DNA of 64,000 bases from JACMLD01 sp044223995 (GTDB taxonomy: Bacteria > Bacteroidota > Bacteroidia > Chitinophagales > Chitinophagaceae). Shown piece by piece: positions 27,526 to 36,088 of this stretch (position 1 is its first letter; every line of letters starts with the position of its first letter). The stretch spans positions 547,643 to 611,642 of the forward strand of contig JBGALE010000004.1 in NCBI GenBank assembly GCA_044223995.1, given 5' to 3'. The notes beneath the pieces were generated by a model. That model saw only the letters and a program-made list of their open reading frames with translations, was not told where the DNA came from and did no database searches. The translations under genes were made by a program, and so were the position numbers.

Positions 27526-28440
27526 ATGCACACTTCCCGCCGAAAATTTATTAAAACCAGCAGCATCGCTGTAGCAGGAGCTGCTTTATTCTCCGATCAA
27601 CTATTTGCCATGACCAAAAGAAATGAAATTACCGGTATTCAGTTGTATTCCGTGCGGGACGACATGATGAAGGATCCTATGGGAACGCTGAAGCAATTGT
27701 CAGCAATGGGATACAAATATGTGGAACACGCCAATTATATCAATCGTAAATTTTACGGGTATTCCGCGGCAGACTTTAAAAAAGTACTCGACGACCTGGG
27801 TCTGAAAATGAAGAGCGGGCATACAGTCATGGGAAAAGCGCATTGGGATGCTTCTAAAAACGATTTCACGGATGCGTGGAAATGGACGGTGGAAGATGCT
27901 GCAACTGTCGGGCAGGAATATGTTATCAGCCCCTGGCTGGATGAAAGTCTCCGTAAAACCACGGATGACATCAAACGATATATGGAGGTGTTCAATAAAT
28001 CAGGACAGTTGTGCAATAAATCCGGGATGAAATTTGGCTACCATAACCATGATTTTGAATTCAGCTCCATGCTGGATGGTGTAACGGTGTTTGATCTAAT
28101 CCTGACCAATACCGACCCTGCCCTGGTGGCACAACAACTGGATATTGGCAATATGTACAACGCAGGTGCAAAAGCATTGGATATACTCAACAAATATCCC
28201 GGCCGTTTTGCACTGATGCACGTAAAGGATGAAATCAAAAGCGAAAAAGCCAATGTGGGTGAACGTTATGAAAGCACCATCCTTGGTGCGGGTGTTATAC
28301 CTGTGAAAGAAGTGATCGACCTGGGAAGAAAATCAGGCGGTACGCTGCATTTTATCATCGAACAGGAGTCATACCAGGGAAAAGCACCGGTTGATTGCGC
28401 GAAGGAAGATCTGGCCATTATGAAAAAATGGGGTTATTGA
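27526..28440 (+). CDS. Tat-exported sugar isomerase/epimerase-like TIM-barrel protein
   Basis: A 304-residue protein of the xylose isomerase-like TIM-barrel family. It begins with a twin-arginine signal (MHTSRRKFIKTSSIAVAGAA, cleaved near LFA), so a folded, perhaps metal-bound protein is exported. Barrel landmarks are GIQLYSVRDDM, GYKYVEHANY, KFGYHNHDFEF with metal-type His/Glu, QLDIGNMYNAGA and FALMHVKDE, ending with HFIIEQESYQG. Such proteins often act on sugars or inositols in Bacteroidota; the substrate here is unknown. Confidence 0.87.
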   Translation: MHTSRRKFIKTSSIAVAGAALFSDQLFAMTKRNEITGIQLYSVRDDMMKDPMGTLKQLSAMGYKYVEHANYINRKFYGYSAADFKKVLDDLGLKMKSGHTVMGKAHWDASKNDFTDAWKWTVEDAATVGQEYVISPWLDESLRKTTDDIKRYMEVFNKSGQLCNKSGMKFGYHNHDFEFSSMLDGVTVFDLILTNTDPALVAQQLDIGNMYNAGAKALDILNKYPGRFALMHVKDEIKSEKANVGERYESTILGAGVIPVKEVIDLGRKSGGTLHFIIEQESYQGKAPVDCAKEDLAIMKKWGY

Positions 28441-28463
28441 AAAAATACGCTGAAATAATACAG

Positions 28464-28490
28464 AAAGAGTAGCTGGTCTACTCTTTTTTT
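28464..28490 (+). terminator. Terminator after the TIM-barrel gene
   Basis: AAAGAGTAG (28464-28472) pairs with CTACTCTTT (28478-28486), followed by a T run. Confidence 0.86.
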
Positions 28491-28519
28491 AATGGAATCA
28501 TTTCTTTAAAGATAATTGT

Positions 28520-29320
28520 ATGAAAAAAATTACTTCCGTTCTCTTTCTCCTGTTGTGTAATAGTATTATCCAGGAACTGCATGCGCAGAATGATACCACT
28601 GTTTTCTTTTCCTCATTTGACGGGACAAAAATACATTATGAAGTAAAGGGATCTGGTACGCCAGTCATCCTGGTGCATGGCTTTATTGTAAATGGTGAAT
28701 CATGGAAAGGAGCGCCATTGTACGAAGATTTGATAAAAGCCAATCATACGGTCGTGACACTGGATTTGCGTGGTAATGGAAAATCGGATAAGCCCCACAC
28801 TGCGGAAGCTTATGCCAATGATGCAGAGGCTAAAGATATCATGCTCCTGGCGGATAAATTAAAGCTCAGCAAATATGCTGTCGTTGGGTATTCCCGTGGA
28901 TCAATAATTGTTGCCAGGTTATTGGTATTGGATAAGCGGGTGAGCAGGGCAGTGATGGGAGGGATGGGCGCTGATTTTACCAATCCTGAATGGTCAAGAC
29001 GAAAAATGTTTTACCGGGCACTGAGCGGCGATACAGTAAAGGAACTGGAAGGTATGGTCAAATATGTGCAGTCATCGGGATTGGATCAGCAGGCATTGGC
29101 ATTTCTTCAAAAAGAGCAACCGTCTACCAGTAAAGAAGCGCTTCAAAAAGTAACCCAAAAAGTACTGGTGATATGTGGAAGGGATGATGCTGACAATGGA
29201 TCAGCGGGTGATTTGGTAAAACTATTTTCCAGCGCTGAATACAAAACTGTGCCCGGCGATCATAACAATGCGCTTCGTACAAAGGAGTTTTCAGCAGAAG
29301 TCGTTTCTTTTCTGCAATAA
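28520..29320 (+). CDS. Exported alpha/beta hydrolase
   Basis: A 266-residue alpha/beta hydrolase with a signal peptide (residues 1-23, ending LHAQ). Catalytic elements: oxyanion HG at 53-54 (LVHGF), nucleophile Ser125 in GYSRGS, an acid in ICGRDDADNG near 225, and His near 247 in VPGDHNNAL. Substrate cannot be inferred. It has its own short spacer behind the preceding terminator. Confidence 0.86.
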   Translation: MKKITSVLFLLLCNSIIQELHAQNDTTVFFSSFDGTKIHYEVKGSGTPVILVHGFIVNGESWKGAPLYEDLIKANHTVVTLDLRGNGKSDKPHTAEAYANDAEAKDIMLLADKLKLSKYAVVGYSRGSIIVARLLVLDKRVSRAVMGGMGADFTNPEWSRRKMFYRALSGDTVKELEGMVKYVQSSGLDQQALAFLQKEQPSTSKEALQKVTQKVLVICGRDDADNGSAGDLVKLFSSAEYKTVPGDHNNALRTKEFSAEVVSFLQ

Positions 29321-29358
29321 ACGATTCGTGGATAACCTCGTGTAATGCTTTTTAGTGC

Positions 29359-29778
29359 TTAGTGATATTTTTCAATATTATCAACTATCTCATCGTAACG
29401 AATGAGCAGCTCTTCACCTGCTTTTATATCCCGAATGGCTTCGAAGTGTTCGCCTTCTTCTATTGAACGAAGATTGGGATCACTGGAGTGGTTCAGGTAG
29501 TTAACCAAATCCATTACTTTAAATCCATATTCAGGAACAAAATAATGATTGTCGTCAAAAAGGCAATATGTTTCAATGAGTGACTTTGAATGTTCCGGTA
29601 ATATTTCCACCTGGTCAATAGGCACCTTGATCCATTCTCCCATGCCCTGTGAGAATATATTCCTGCACCCTTTCGGTATATCCTGGATCGCAAATACGCC
29701 AATACCATGTACGGCAGAAGGTTTTAGCATGGCATATGTCTTGTGCTGCAGTTCGTGTAACAGTTTCTCCACTTTCAT
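29359..29778 (-). CDS. SET domain protein (lysine methyltransferase-like)
   Basis: A 139-residue protein that is essentially a single SET domain: GIGVFAIQDIPKG at residues 25-37 (SAM-binding start), MDLVNYLNHSSDPNL around residue 90 (NHS core) and AIRDIKAGEELLIRYDE at the C-terminus (catalytic tyrosine). Eukaryotic relatives methylate histones; bacterial ones are sparse and their targets are mostly unknown. The gene lies alone on the minus strand 32 bases before the M1 peptidase. Confidence 0.85.
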   Translation of the reverse strand: MKVEKLLHELQHKTYAMLKPSAVHGIGVFAIQDIPKGCRNIFSQGMGEWIKVPIDQVEILPEHSKSLIETYCLFDDNHYFVPEYGFKVMDLVNYLNHSSDPNLRSIEEGEHFEAIRDIKAGEELLIRYDEIVDNIEKYH

Positions 29779-29810
29779 AATAATCCCGGTTCAGATGTTG
29801 TTATTGGTAT

Positions 29811-31691
29811 TTATTTAATGTTTATGTTATTATTTGATGTATCCGCATCCATAAAAATGCCGCCATCCAGCGAAATGGATACCACCTTCTTTTTAGCAGC
29901 TATGGTTACATTGGTTTCTTTTTGATTGGCTTTCCAGATTTCTGGTGTTTGATGGAAAGTGCCGGTAGTGCCATCGGCATATGTTGCTATTATATCTACC
30001 GGTGCAGGGTAACCGCCAATATTTTGAATTTGTATTTTATATCCCGATGTTGTTTTAACGGCACTCACGGCTTTCAGGTCAATATAATTGTTCGTAAAAT
30101 ACCAGTTGTTCCAAAACCAGTTCAGGTTTTTACCGGATACATCGTTGAATGTATTAAAGAAATCCCATGGAATGGGGTGTTTGCCATGCCAGCGGTCCAT
30201 AAATGCATGCAGGCATTTCCTGAATACATCATCCCCCAGCAGATCTTTTACCGCCAGGTAACCAAGCGAAGCTTTACCATAAGCATTGTTTCCGTAGGAT
30301 GCATTTCTCAGCACATTTGCCGGCGTAATGATCGCAAGGTCCTCTTCCGCAGAAGGATCGCCGATCCATTGACTGACACGAAACTGTTTGTAAAAATTTT
30401 CTGCCCGGGCCTTGCCCAAGTCCTCGCGACCGATCAGCAATTCAAAGGTGGTTGCCCAACCCTCATCCATAAATCCGAAACGGGCTTCATTAATGCCCAT
30501 ATAAAAAGGGAACCAGGTATGTGCTATTTCATGCTCGGCAACAAAACGCGAAAAGTCCAAATCTTCCTGCGTGCCATCATTGACCATCATGGGATATTCC
30601 ATGTCGGCATAGCCCTGGAAGATGGTTGTTTTGGGGAACGGATAAGGCACACCCGGCCAGTTTTTCGACAACCAATCCAATGCATGCCTGCCAAAGCCTA
30701 CCATCTGGTGAAAATCTTTCGCCGTGTCATTGAAAGCTGCCTGTACACTCGCACGTCGTTTGGTAGTATTGTCCACCACAACACTTGATGCATCCCAAAC
30801 AAAATGATCACTTACACCAAAAGTAACATCCGAAATATCGCTTGCAGTCCAGCGCCAGCTATTGACGCTATTTTGCGCCGTCACCTGTTTTGACTGAAGA
30901 TCTGAAAGCGTAGCCACATGGATAATATTATCAGATGTCATTGATTCCGACAACCGTTTTGAATACTGTGGTTGCAAAACCTCTGTTGGATTTTCCAAAG
31001 TGCCGGTAGACCATACGATAAAATCCCTGGGTGCTTTTACCGTAAGTGTGTAGTCATTAAAATCGTTATAAAATTCCTGCTGGTCCGTAAAGTCCAATCG
31101 ATCCCAGCCCAGATAGTCATCATATACCGCCACTCTGGGGTAGAAATAAGCCATGAAATAGGTAGTGGAGTCAATCATGCCTTCGCGGTTGCTTTGCAGT
31201 GATGCGGGGAAATGCCAGTCGAAGGAAAGTTGCACGGAATCATGGGGTGCCAGCGGTTTTGGAAGACGCACGCCCTGCCAGGTAAAATGAAAATTGGGAT
31301 CATTCCAGGGAGCTTTTTTTCCATTGATGGAAAATGCATCTACCTGTATGCCGCTGTTAAGGTAGTCGGCACTCGCATCGCTGTAACGCAAAGCTTCGGG
31401 TTTGTGAATATTCAATATGAGCTTGATAACAAGGTTACGCAAAGTATCAGGGCTGTTGTTTACATAACTGATCTGTTCTGTTCCCCGCACGTTTCTGTCG
31501 GGAGGAAGTACCGTCATGGTGATATCGTACCTGGCGCGGTTTTGCCAGTAATTTTTTCCCGGCCTACCATCTGCAGCGCGGGTACCTTTTTTAAACGCAG
31601 CTTGTACGTCGCGCGACATATACAAGGTTTGTGCATTGACACTTTGTATACAAAAAAGGACGATTGTGAACGGCAGCAAAAATTTATTCAT
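29811..31691 (-). CDS. Exported M1 family metallopeptidase
   Basis: A 626-residue zinc aminopeptidase-like protein with signal peptide (MNKFLLPFTIVLFCIQSVNAQ). The zinc site is HEIAH followed by 18 residues and Glu (GFMDEGWATTFE). The N-terminal domain has MTVLPPDRNVRGTEQISYVNNSPDTL, typical for M1. The usual GxMEN exopeptidase motif appears as ADMEYPMM, a variant, so aminopeptidase specificity is unsure. The ATG at 31691 is used because a reading from 31730 adds residues before the signal peptide. Confidence 0.92.
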   Translation of the reverse strand: MNKFLLPFTIVLFCIQSVNAQTLYMSRDVQAAFKKGTRAADGRPGKNYWQNRARYDITMTVLPPDRNVRGTEQISYVNNSPDTLRNLVIKLILNIHKPEALRYSDASADYLNSGIQVDAFSINGKKAPWNDPNFHFTWQGVRLPKPLAPHDSVQLSFDWHFPASLQSNREGMIDSTTYFMAYFYPRVAVYDDYLGWDRLDFTDQQEFYNDFNDYTLTVKAPRDFIVWSTGTLENPTEVLQPQYSKRLSESMTSDNIIHVATLSDLQSKQVTAQNSVNSWRWTASDISDVTFGVSDHFVWDASSVVVDNTTKRRASVQAAFNDTAKDFHQMVGFGRHALDWLSKNWPGVPYPFPKTTIFQGYADMEYPMMVNDGTQEDLDFSRFVAEHEIAHTWFPFYMGINEARFGFMDEGWATTFELLIGREDLGKARAENFYKQFRVSQWIGDPSAEEDLAIITPANVLRNASYGNNAYGKASLGYLAVKDLLGDDVFRKCLHAFMDRWHGKHPIPWDFFNTFNDVSGKNLNWFWNNWYFTNNYIDLKAVSAVKTTSGYKIQIQNIGGYPAPVDIIATYADGTTGTFHQTPEIWKANQKETNVTIAAKKKVVSISLDGGIFMDADTSNNNINIK

Positions 31692-31755
31692 ACGAAAGAT
31701 TTGAAAGTAAGATAGGTCAATATTGTACATGAACCGGCGGTTTTATACCAGTGGT

Positions 31756-32256
31756 TTATGAAATTTCCCTCAGTCGTTTTAAAAAATCGTATTGAAGGTC
31801 TTCGTGTAAAGTACCGAGTACATTATTTATTTTCTTTAACTGGTTGTTATAAAGATTGGTGAGCACCGGGCTGCCTTCCATAACGATGCCGGACAGGCGG
31901 ATTTTTTCGCAAAAATAAATCAGCAAATCTGCTTCTGCAGTCCGGGAAGTCATATAGCGGATATGTTTGGCCGTTATGCGCAGTATTTTCCTGAGGCTTT
32001 TCTTAGTTAGGTAAGTATTGGGTTTGGGCAATTCCGCAAAAGCTTCATCCATTTCCTTTTTTACCATACGGGTATAGGCTTCTTCGTCATGAGCTTCAAA
32101 TAGCAGATAGGTGAGCAGTTCCTTATTTTCTTTTTTAAATTTTGCCAGGCGAAGGCAAAGTTCCTGCAATTGATGGGGGAGAAGGTTGCTGAGTTCCTGT
32201 TTGAGTTCTGAGATACCGGCTGTCTTCATGGCTGCAATATAATTTTTTTGCGCCAT
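31756..32256 (-). CDS. Uncharacterised helical protein
   Basis: I do not recognise a family. The 166-residue product is highly charged and mostly helical (LKQELSNLLPHQLQELCLRLAKFKKENKELLTYLL-type sequence), with no signal peptide or membrane segment, so it is probably a cytoplasmic binding protein. Starts at 32256 or 32229 are both possible ATGs; an upstream TTG at 32274 is less likely. It is the gene upstream of the M1 peptidase on the same strand, 64 bases away. Confidence 0.7.
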   Translation of the reverse strand: MAQKNYIAAMKTAGISELKQELSNLLPHQLQELCLRLAKFKKENKELLTYLLFEAHDEEAYTRMVKKEMDEAFAELPKPNTYLTKKSLRKILRITAKHIRYMTSRTAEADLLIYFCEKIRLSGIVMEGSPVLTNLYNNQLKKINNVLGTLHEDLQYDFLKRLREIS

Positions 32257-32334
32257 TGGGAAACTGAGCCGCAATCCTATAATAGAAAATAGATTCCGGT
32301 TAACTTAATGAGCAGGTTTAGTTGGAAAGAGGAC

Positions 32335-32583
32335 TTATTTTTTTTCAACTGTTTTGTCTATTCCTTTTCCCAGGAAATAACCGGCTGCCAGTCCTGCAAT
32401 CGCTCCTGCAATAATCCACAGCACATTTGAATCGCTTGCGATGAGTGCAATGACCGCTCCCATCACTGCGCCGAGTATCGACATGACAAGTGCTGCTTTT
32501 CTTTTTGGACGGTGTACTATTTCATGAGGTGCAGTGGAATGATGTCCGTGATGGTGTTTGTGTCTGGATCTTGACCGTGGCAT
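32335..32583 (-). CDS. Small His-rich membrane protein
   Basis: An 82-residue protein: a basic, histidine-rich N-terminus (MPRSRSRHKHHHGHHS) and two hydrophobic segments at about residues 33-50 and 56-74, with the glycine-zipper-like stretch GAIAGLAAGYFLGKG. The His cluster may bind metal, but that is speculation. The ATG at 32583 is chosen; a TTG reading would begin at 32613. It is convergent with nothing and lies upstream of the preceding gene on the same strand. Confidence 0.7.
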   Translation of the reverse strand: MPRSRSRHKHHHGHHSTAPHEIVHRPKRKAALVMSILGAVMGAVIALIASDSNVLWIIAGAIAGLAAGYFLGKGIDKTVEKK

Positions 32584-32741
32584 ATCGTTCGTTTTGCGAA
32601 AAGTTACAAACAAAAAACTAAAAACCGCATGAGATTAAATTATTTGACTAAGGATAATCTGCACAATAAAATGACCGGGAATGAAACACCCAAAAGCTGG
32701 TATTTTTCTGGAAATTTTGTTATGTTTATAAAAAATATTGT

Positions 32742-33467
32742 ATGAAAATCCTATGGTATCTAACCGCATTTCTATTCCTGGCTGGCAATGTTTCTGCACA
32801 GGCCAAAAAAGCAGCCCCGGCAGCACAGAAATCAGGTACGAAAAGCAAAGCCAAGAGAAGCGTTAAAAAGGCAACTGGTAAAACGGAATTCGATGAATTG
32901 ATTTGTTATGAAGACGGTCCCTGCACATTTAGCATTCACAAAGGTGACACATTGGTGTACGACGTAAGTGCAGCAGGCAAACAATACACCCTTTTTGTAG
33001 TTCCAAATAAGTTTGATGCAGCGGCATTGGCAGATTTCAACTGGATGACTTCAGCACCTGACAGCAAGAGCGGCCATGTTACTATTAATACAAAGGCGCT
33101 AAAGAGCAGCAAGAGGTATATGAATATTTTACCGGCAGGTGATTTAAAACTCACCGATGCTACCAGTCTTTGGTTTTGCGCAGACAATTTCTCCGAAATT
33201 ACCAAGAAACCAACAAGCCTTTCACTGGATAATAACTCACCCGAAACATTTTCCAGCCCCGATGATGATGCGGTCAGCATCAATGTAAATTATAAAGGGA
33301 AAGATATAAGCCTCGATGGTTTTGCTATTCAAAATAAACCAGAAGGTGAGCCAGACAGGAAAGAGATCTGGATACTAAATATTTCAAGCAATCTCTTAAT
33401 CATTAAAATGGATGTGGGTTGGACGATGCAATTGAAAGAGGTACGCGCCAGGAAGATCAAAAAATAA
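32742..33467 (+). CDS. Exported hypothetical protein
   Basis: A 241-residue protein with a signal peptide (MKILWYLTAFLFLAGNVSAQ), a low-complexity Lys/Ala linker of about 30 residues, and a soluble domain with two conserved-looking cysteines (ICYEDGPCTF) that could form a disulfide. No catalytic motif is seen and I do not recognise it. It is followed by a strong terminator. Confidence 0.78.
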   Translation: MKILWYLTAFLFLAGNVSAQAKKAAPAAQKSGTKSKAKRSVKKATGKTEFDELICYEDGPCTFSIHKGDTLVYDVSAAGKQYTLFVVPNKFDAAALADFNWMTSAPDSKSGHVTINTKALKSSKRYMNILPAGDLKLTDATSLWFCADNFSEITKKPTSLSLDNNSPETFSSPDDDAVSINVNYKGKDISLDGFAIQNKPEGEPDRKEIWILNISSNLLIIKMDVGWTMQLKEVRARKIKK

Positions 33468-33486
33468 ATCTACCATACTTTCAGCA

Positions 33487-33521
33487 TAAAAAAAGCGTAG
33501 CAACCTGCTACGCTTTTTTTG
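33487..33521. terminator. Bidirectional terminator
   Basis: AAAAAAGCGTAGCA pairs with TGCTACGCTTTTTT around a 3-base loop (33487-33520). It separates the exported hypothetical gene from the converging small membrane protein gene. Confidence 0.9.
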
Positions 33522-33542
33522 AATATCTTTTGTTCTGACTAT

Positions 33543-33725
33543 TTATGCACGTGCGATTTGTAATTTTCTTTCCCTTCGCCACATAAACAATGCTAACCCG
33601 CCTATCCACGCTGAACTAACTAAAACTATTTTTAATATTTCCAGCATCGTGGCATTCATACCAGCAAAAAAATTCTGGAAAAGCGTAAACATATTGGTCA
33701 GGAATAGCACTTCAGATAATAACAT
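33543..33725 (-). CDS. Possible small membrane protein
   Basis: A 60-residue frame from the ATG at 33725 with one clear membrane segment (IVLVSSAWIGGLALFMW) and a positive C-terminus (RRERKLQIARA), fitting a small single-pass protein. It is placed just before a bidirectional terminator, which supports an expressed unit. No homologue recognised. Confidence 0.5.
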   Translation of the reverse strand: MLLSEVLFLTNMFTLFQNFFAGMNATMLEILKIVLVSSAWIGGLALFMWRRERKLQIARA

Positions 33726-34082
33726 GTTGTTCAAATTGTGATACAAAGGTTAGTCAAAAAATGATATAAAGCAATGACTTACAGGCTATTTGGGCAATTT
33801 GATACACCCAAAAAACAAATTGAATAAAAGTTTAATGTTTGTTTTGCCATCCAAAATAGCCCGGGAAAAGGCAACGTTGCTTAAATAAGACTATAAATTC
33901 CGGCCAGTTAAATGATAGGAAGTAATCAAACGCTAAAAACTGTCATTTTTTTTGCCTGCGGAAAATCAAATATTTTTTAAAGATTTTTTTCAGTAACTGA
34001 TAAAATGATGATGATTTTCACCCTTTCTAACCCATAGGAAGGGGAGATGGATGGACAATGACTCTGTAAAGAAAAAGGGTCA
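33726..34082. other. AT-rich intergenic region
   Basis: No convincing ORF, RNA gene or repeat seen. It contains long A/T runs and should hold the minus-strand promoter for the small membrane protein. Confidence 0.5.
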
Positions 34083-34850
34083 TTAATGCAATTTTGATTG
34101 TAGTTGCTGGAATGCGGAGATAAATACTTTGTATTTGTTTTCAGTATGAGGCCACGCAATGTTCCCGTGTTCGAAAATATATTTAATTTGATCATTGGCC
34201 CTTTGGCAGTCTTCCTCATCATAGAAATATCCTTTCCAACTTGCAGGTAAAGATTCGTAAGGCTTTAAAGTAAAACCGTTGCCGTAAATTTTTAAAGGAG
34301 TGGGTGTACTCCTCACATCGATATAGTCAATTTTATTGTCGAGCGCCCATGTAAAATATTTTTCCCAAAATCTAAAATGATTCTGCAGGCGGCGTTTTAT
34401 GTCGTTCTCGGATTCTTTTTTCATGGCCTGCATTCTCCATCGGTTATTTTCTTCAGAAAAAGGATTCTGACTGGATGCAGAAAAACCTGCGGGTTGACTG
34501 TCAAAATTATAGATAGATCCATAGTCAGCACTCAACTGCATTTCTTTTGAGGTTAGGTATTTAACTGCAATGACAGTTGTTTTTTTCTCTGAAGAGATAA
34601 GCTGGAGCTGGTTACCGTTGTATTTCCAGGTCCCGTATTCAAACCTTCCCCAATCCCGGGAATACGATCCGTCGGATTGAATATTAATAAAATTAGCAGG
34701 GGTCATGCTGTCCTGCATCACCGATCCGCTGGTATAGGTGAAAAACCAAAGCCTGTCTATTCGTTTGGCTGCAGGAAAACAGCCCCACAAAAATGTTAGG
34801 AGAATCGGTATGGAAATGAGTGACAGTTTTTTCCGGGAGATATATTTCAT
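34083..34850 (-). CDS. Putative lipoprotein of unknown function
   Basis: A 255-residue protein whose N-terminus (MKYISRKKLSLISIPILLTF) ends in a lipobox-like LWGC, so it is probably a lipoprotein of the envelope. The mature part has a short beta-rich region (GRFEYGTWKYNGNQLQLIS, reminiscent of lipocalin-like or cell-surface beta domains) and a helical C-terminal half. The ATG at 34850 is supported by the signal sequence. No enzyme motif recognised. Confidence 0.77.
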   Translation of the reverse strand: MKYISRKKLSLISIPILLTFLWGCFPAAKRIDRLWFFTYTSGSVMQDSMTPANFINIQSDGSYSRDWGRFEYGTWKYNGNQLQLISSEKKTTVIAVKYLTSKEMQLSADYGSIYNFDSQPAGFSASSQNPFSEENNRWRMQAMKKESENDIKRRLQNHFRFWEKYFTWALDNKIDYIDVRSTPTPLKIYGNGFTLKPYESLPASWKGYFYDEEDCQRANDQIKYIFEHGNIAWPHTENKYKVFISAFQQLQSKLH

Positions 34851-35000
34851 CAAGACCGGTTTAGTGAGTACTAATGTACAATAAAAGGCCTTCGAATTCC
34901 CAGGGGGTTGCCGTTTAAGTAAATAAAAATGATGCTGGTCCAAGTTGGTATAAATAAACAGCGCAGATACCGCGCTGTTTATTTCAAATCATGGCAGATA

Positions 35001-35498
35001 TTAAAAATTCATTTCATCAGCGCTGGGGCCATAACTTCCAGGGATGGGAATATCCAGCAACCGGAGAAAAACACCTAGCTGTGCGCGGTGGTGAACGATT
35101 TGACAAAAGCACATGCGCAATACTTCTCCCTTACTGGCAGTAAAATATATTTCATCTCCATTTCTCATTTTCCAGGTGGAAGAAAGGATATCGTCGTTTG
35201 CTGCTGACAGGCAGTCTTTGGCTTCAGCCAGGCAGCGCTCAAAGTAATCCATCAGCTCTTTATTACTGTTGATCGCGACAGGATTGTAGGGGTTCGTCGC
35301 AAAATCCAGTTCATCCTTATTGATTGTAGTATTCACCCAGGTGGGGATTTCAGCAATATGTGTAACCAGGCTTCGAAGGGTCATGCTTTTAGGATGGGGC
35401 TTCCAGTCAAATTTTTCTACTGGTACGATACTTAGCATTTTGCGGGTAGTTTGAGCTTCCTGCTCCATTTCTTTGAGTAACATTTGGATCATTGACAT
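35001..35498 (-). CDS. DinB family protein
   Basis: A 165-residue four-helix DinB-fold protein, possibly metal-dependent. Metal-binding type histidines appear at LVTHIAEIP (first helix pair) and QIVHHRAQLG (C-terminal helix), the usual DinB/YfiT arrangement. Relatives act in damage responses or as thiol transferases (bacillithiol type). This genome also carries ypdA, which fits a bacillithiol link, but that is inference. It lies downstream of the repeated RNA-like units. Confidence 0.86.
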   Translation of the reverse strand: MSMIQMLLKEMEQEAQTTRKMLSIVPVEKFDWKPHPKSMTLRSLVTHIAEIPTWVNTTINKDELDFATNPYNPVAINSNKELMDYFERCLAEAKDCLSAANDDILSSTWKMRNGDEIYFTASKGEVLRMCFCQIVHHRAQLGVFLRLLDIPIPGSYGPSADEMNF

Positions 35499-35592
35499 AG
35501 TAAGTTGTTTTATTTATACAAATGTTGAACGGGCAGGTGACAGCCCTATGTCAGCAGGGAAAACTTTTTTGAAATTATTTGCAGGATCGGGC

Positions 35593-35623
35593 AAAAAAAA
35601 GCTGCCGCTTACCAGGCGACAGC
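35593..35623 (-). terminator. Terminator of repeat unit 1
   Basis: On the minus strand GCTGTCGC (35623-35616) pairs with GCGGCAGC (35608-35601), one G-U pair included, then eight T. The 5' flank on the plus strand is an A run only, so it works in the minus direction. Confidence 0.85.
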
Positions 35624-35802
35624 ATTACTCAACCTTTAACCAACCATAAAGTTATACTAACGGGTTTTCAAAGGGCGGTTTTCATCGGTTTGGGCATTAG
35701 GTTTTACAGGGAATTGGATTGTTTATTGATTGTAGGATATTGGATATAAAAACGAGACTAATTAATTACAGTGTAAATGTAGCAGCGTTTTTTTCACCTG
35801 GC
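35593..35802 (-). ncRNA. Candidate small RNA, repeat unit 1
   Basis: About 210 bases on the minus strand, from just below the palindrome pair to the terminator. It is similar over its whole length to the unit at 35889-36085: the core AAAACCGCCCTTTGAAAAC, a GGTTGGTT-type stretch before the hairpin, GGATTGTT and a GGATAT-like piece. No ORF of useful length is present; only a five-codon frame (35668-35685, MKTAL) lies in the core, with no Shine-Dalgarno. The region is therefore most simply an untranslated RNA gene. Transcription is not shown. Confidence 0.6.
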
Positions 35803-35803
35803 T

Positions 35804-35841
35804 ATAGAATAATATCTAGGTTTCTATAGAATTATTTCTAT
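35804..35841 (-). promoter_or_regulatory. Palindrome pair (operator-like) of unit 1
   Basis: ATAGAATAATATCTAG (35804-35819, imperfect) and ATAGAATTATTTCTAT (35826-35841, ATAGAA-4-TTCTAT perfect dyad), centres 22 bp apart, about two helical turns. Placed at the 5' side of the minus-strand unit. The same pair and spacing recur in unit 2. It could be a regulator binding site or an alternative sigma promoter. Confidence 0.6.
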
Positions 35842-35888
35842 GTTAATTGCACTGATTATTCAATGAACAATATTTCAATAACAGGAAT

Positions 35889-35919
35889 AAAAAAAGCTGT
35901 CCCTCACCAGGGGACAGCT
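35889..35919 (-). terminator. Terminator of repeat unit 2
   Basis: AGCTGTCCC pairs perfectly with GGGACAGCT around a 7-base loop, then seven T on the minus strand. Compared with unit 1, the G-C pair at stem position 7 is a C-G pair here, so both sides changed while pairing was kept. Confidence 0.88.
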
Positions 35920-36086
35920 CAAAAAATGCAAAACCAACCAGAATGAAAATCAACGGTGTTTTCAGAGGGCGGTTTTCATGGACTTGGACAATTGGTTTTT
36001 CAAAAAAGCTACGGATTGTTAGTAGGGATATCGGATTTCTTATTCATTAATTCCTCTGTAAAAATAAAACCAGGTGATGAAAGAGG
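35889..36086 (-). ncRNA. Candidate small RNA, repeat unit 2
   Basis: About 200 bases on the minus strand, a diverged tandem copy of unit 1 roughly 290 bp away. The core AAAACCGCCCTCTGAAAAC differs at one base (C for T). It also has GGTTGGTT, a CCAAGTCCATG-like stretch and its own terminator. Two short frames exist (a 12-residue one starting at 36045, and MKTAL at 35962-35979), neither with a ribosome site. It lies between the M48 peptidase stop at 36306 and unit 1, all on the minus strand, but has its own palindrome pair at the upstream end. Confidence 0.6.
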
Positions 36087-36088
36087 AT

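Noticed and set aside
29922..30788. Plus-strand frame (288 residues) inside the M1 peptidase
   Set aside because: Shadow of an enzyme with an intact zinc site on the opposite strand.
33977..34222. Minus-strand 81-residue frame after the lipoprotein gene
   Set aside because: Overlaps the lipoprotein gene in another frame and its extra part has no ribosome site or conserved pattern.
35593..36086. 6S RNA or tmRNA for the repeated units
   Set aside because: 6S needs one long hairpin with a central bulge and tmRNA needs a tRNA-like end; neither is visible.
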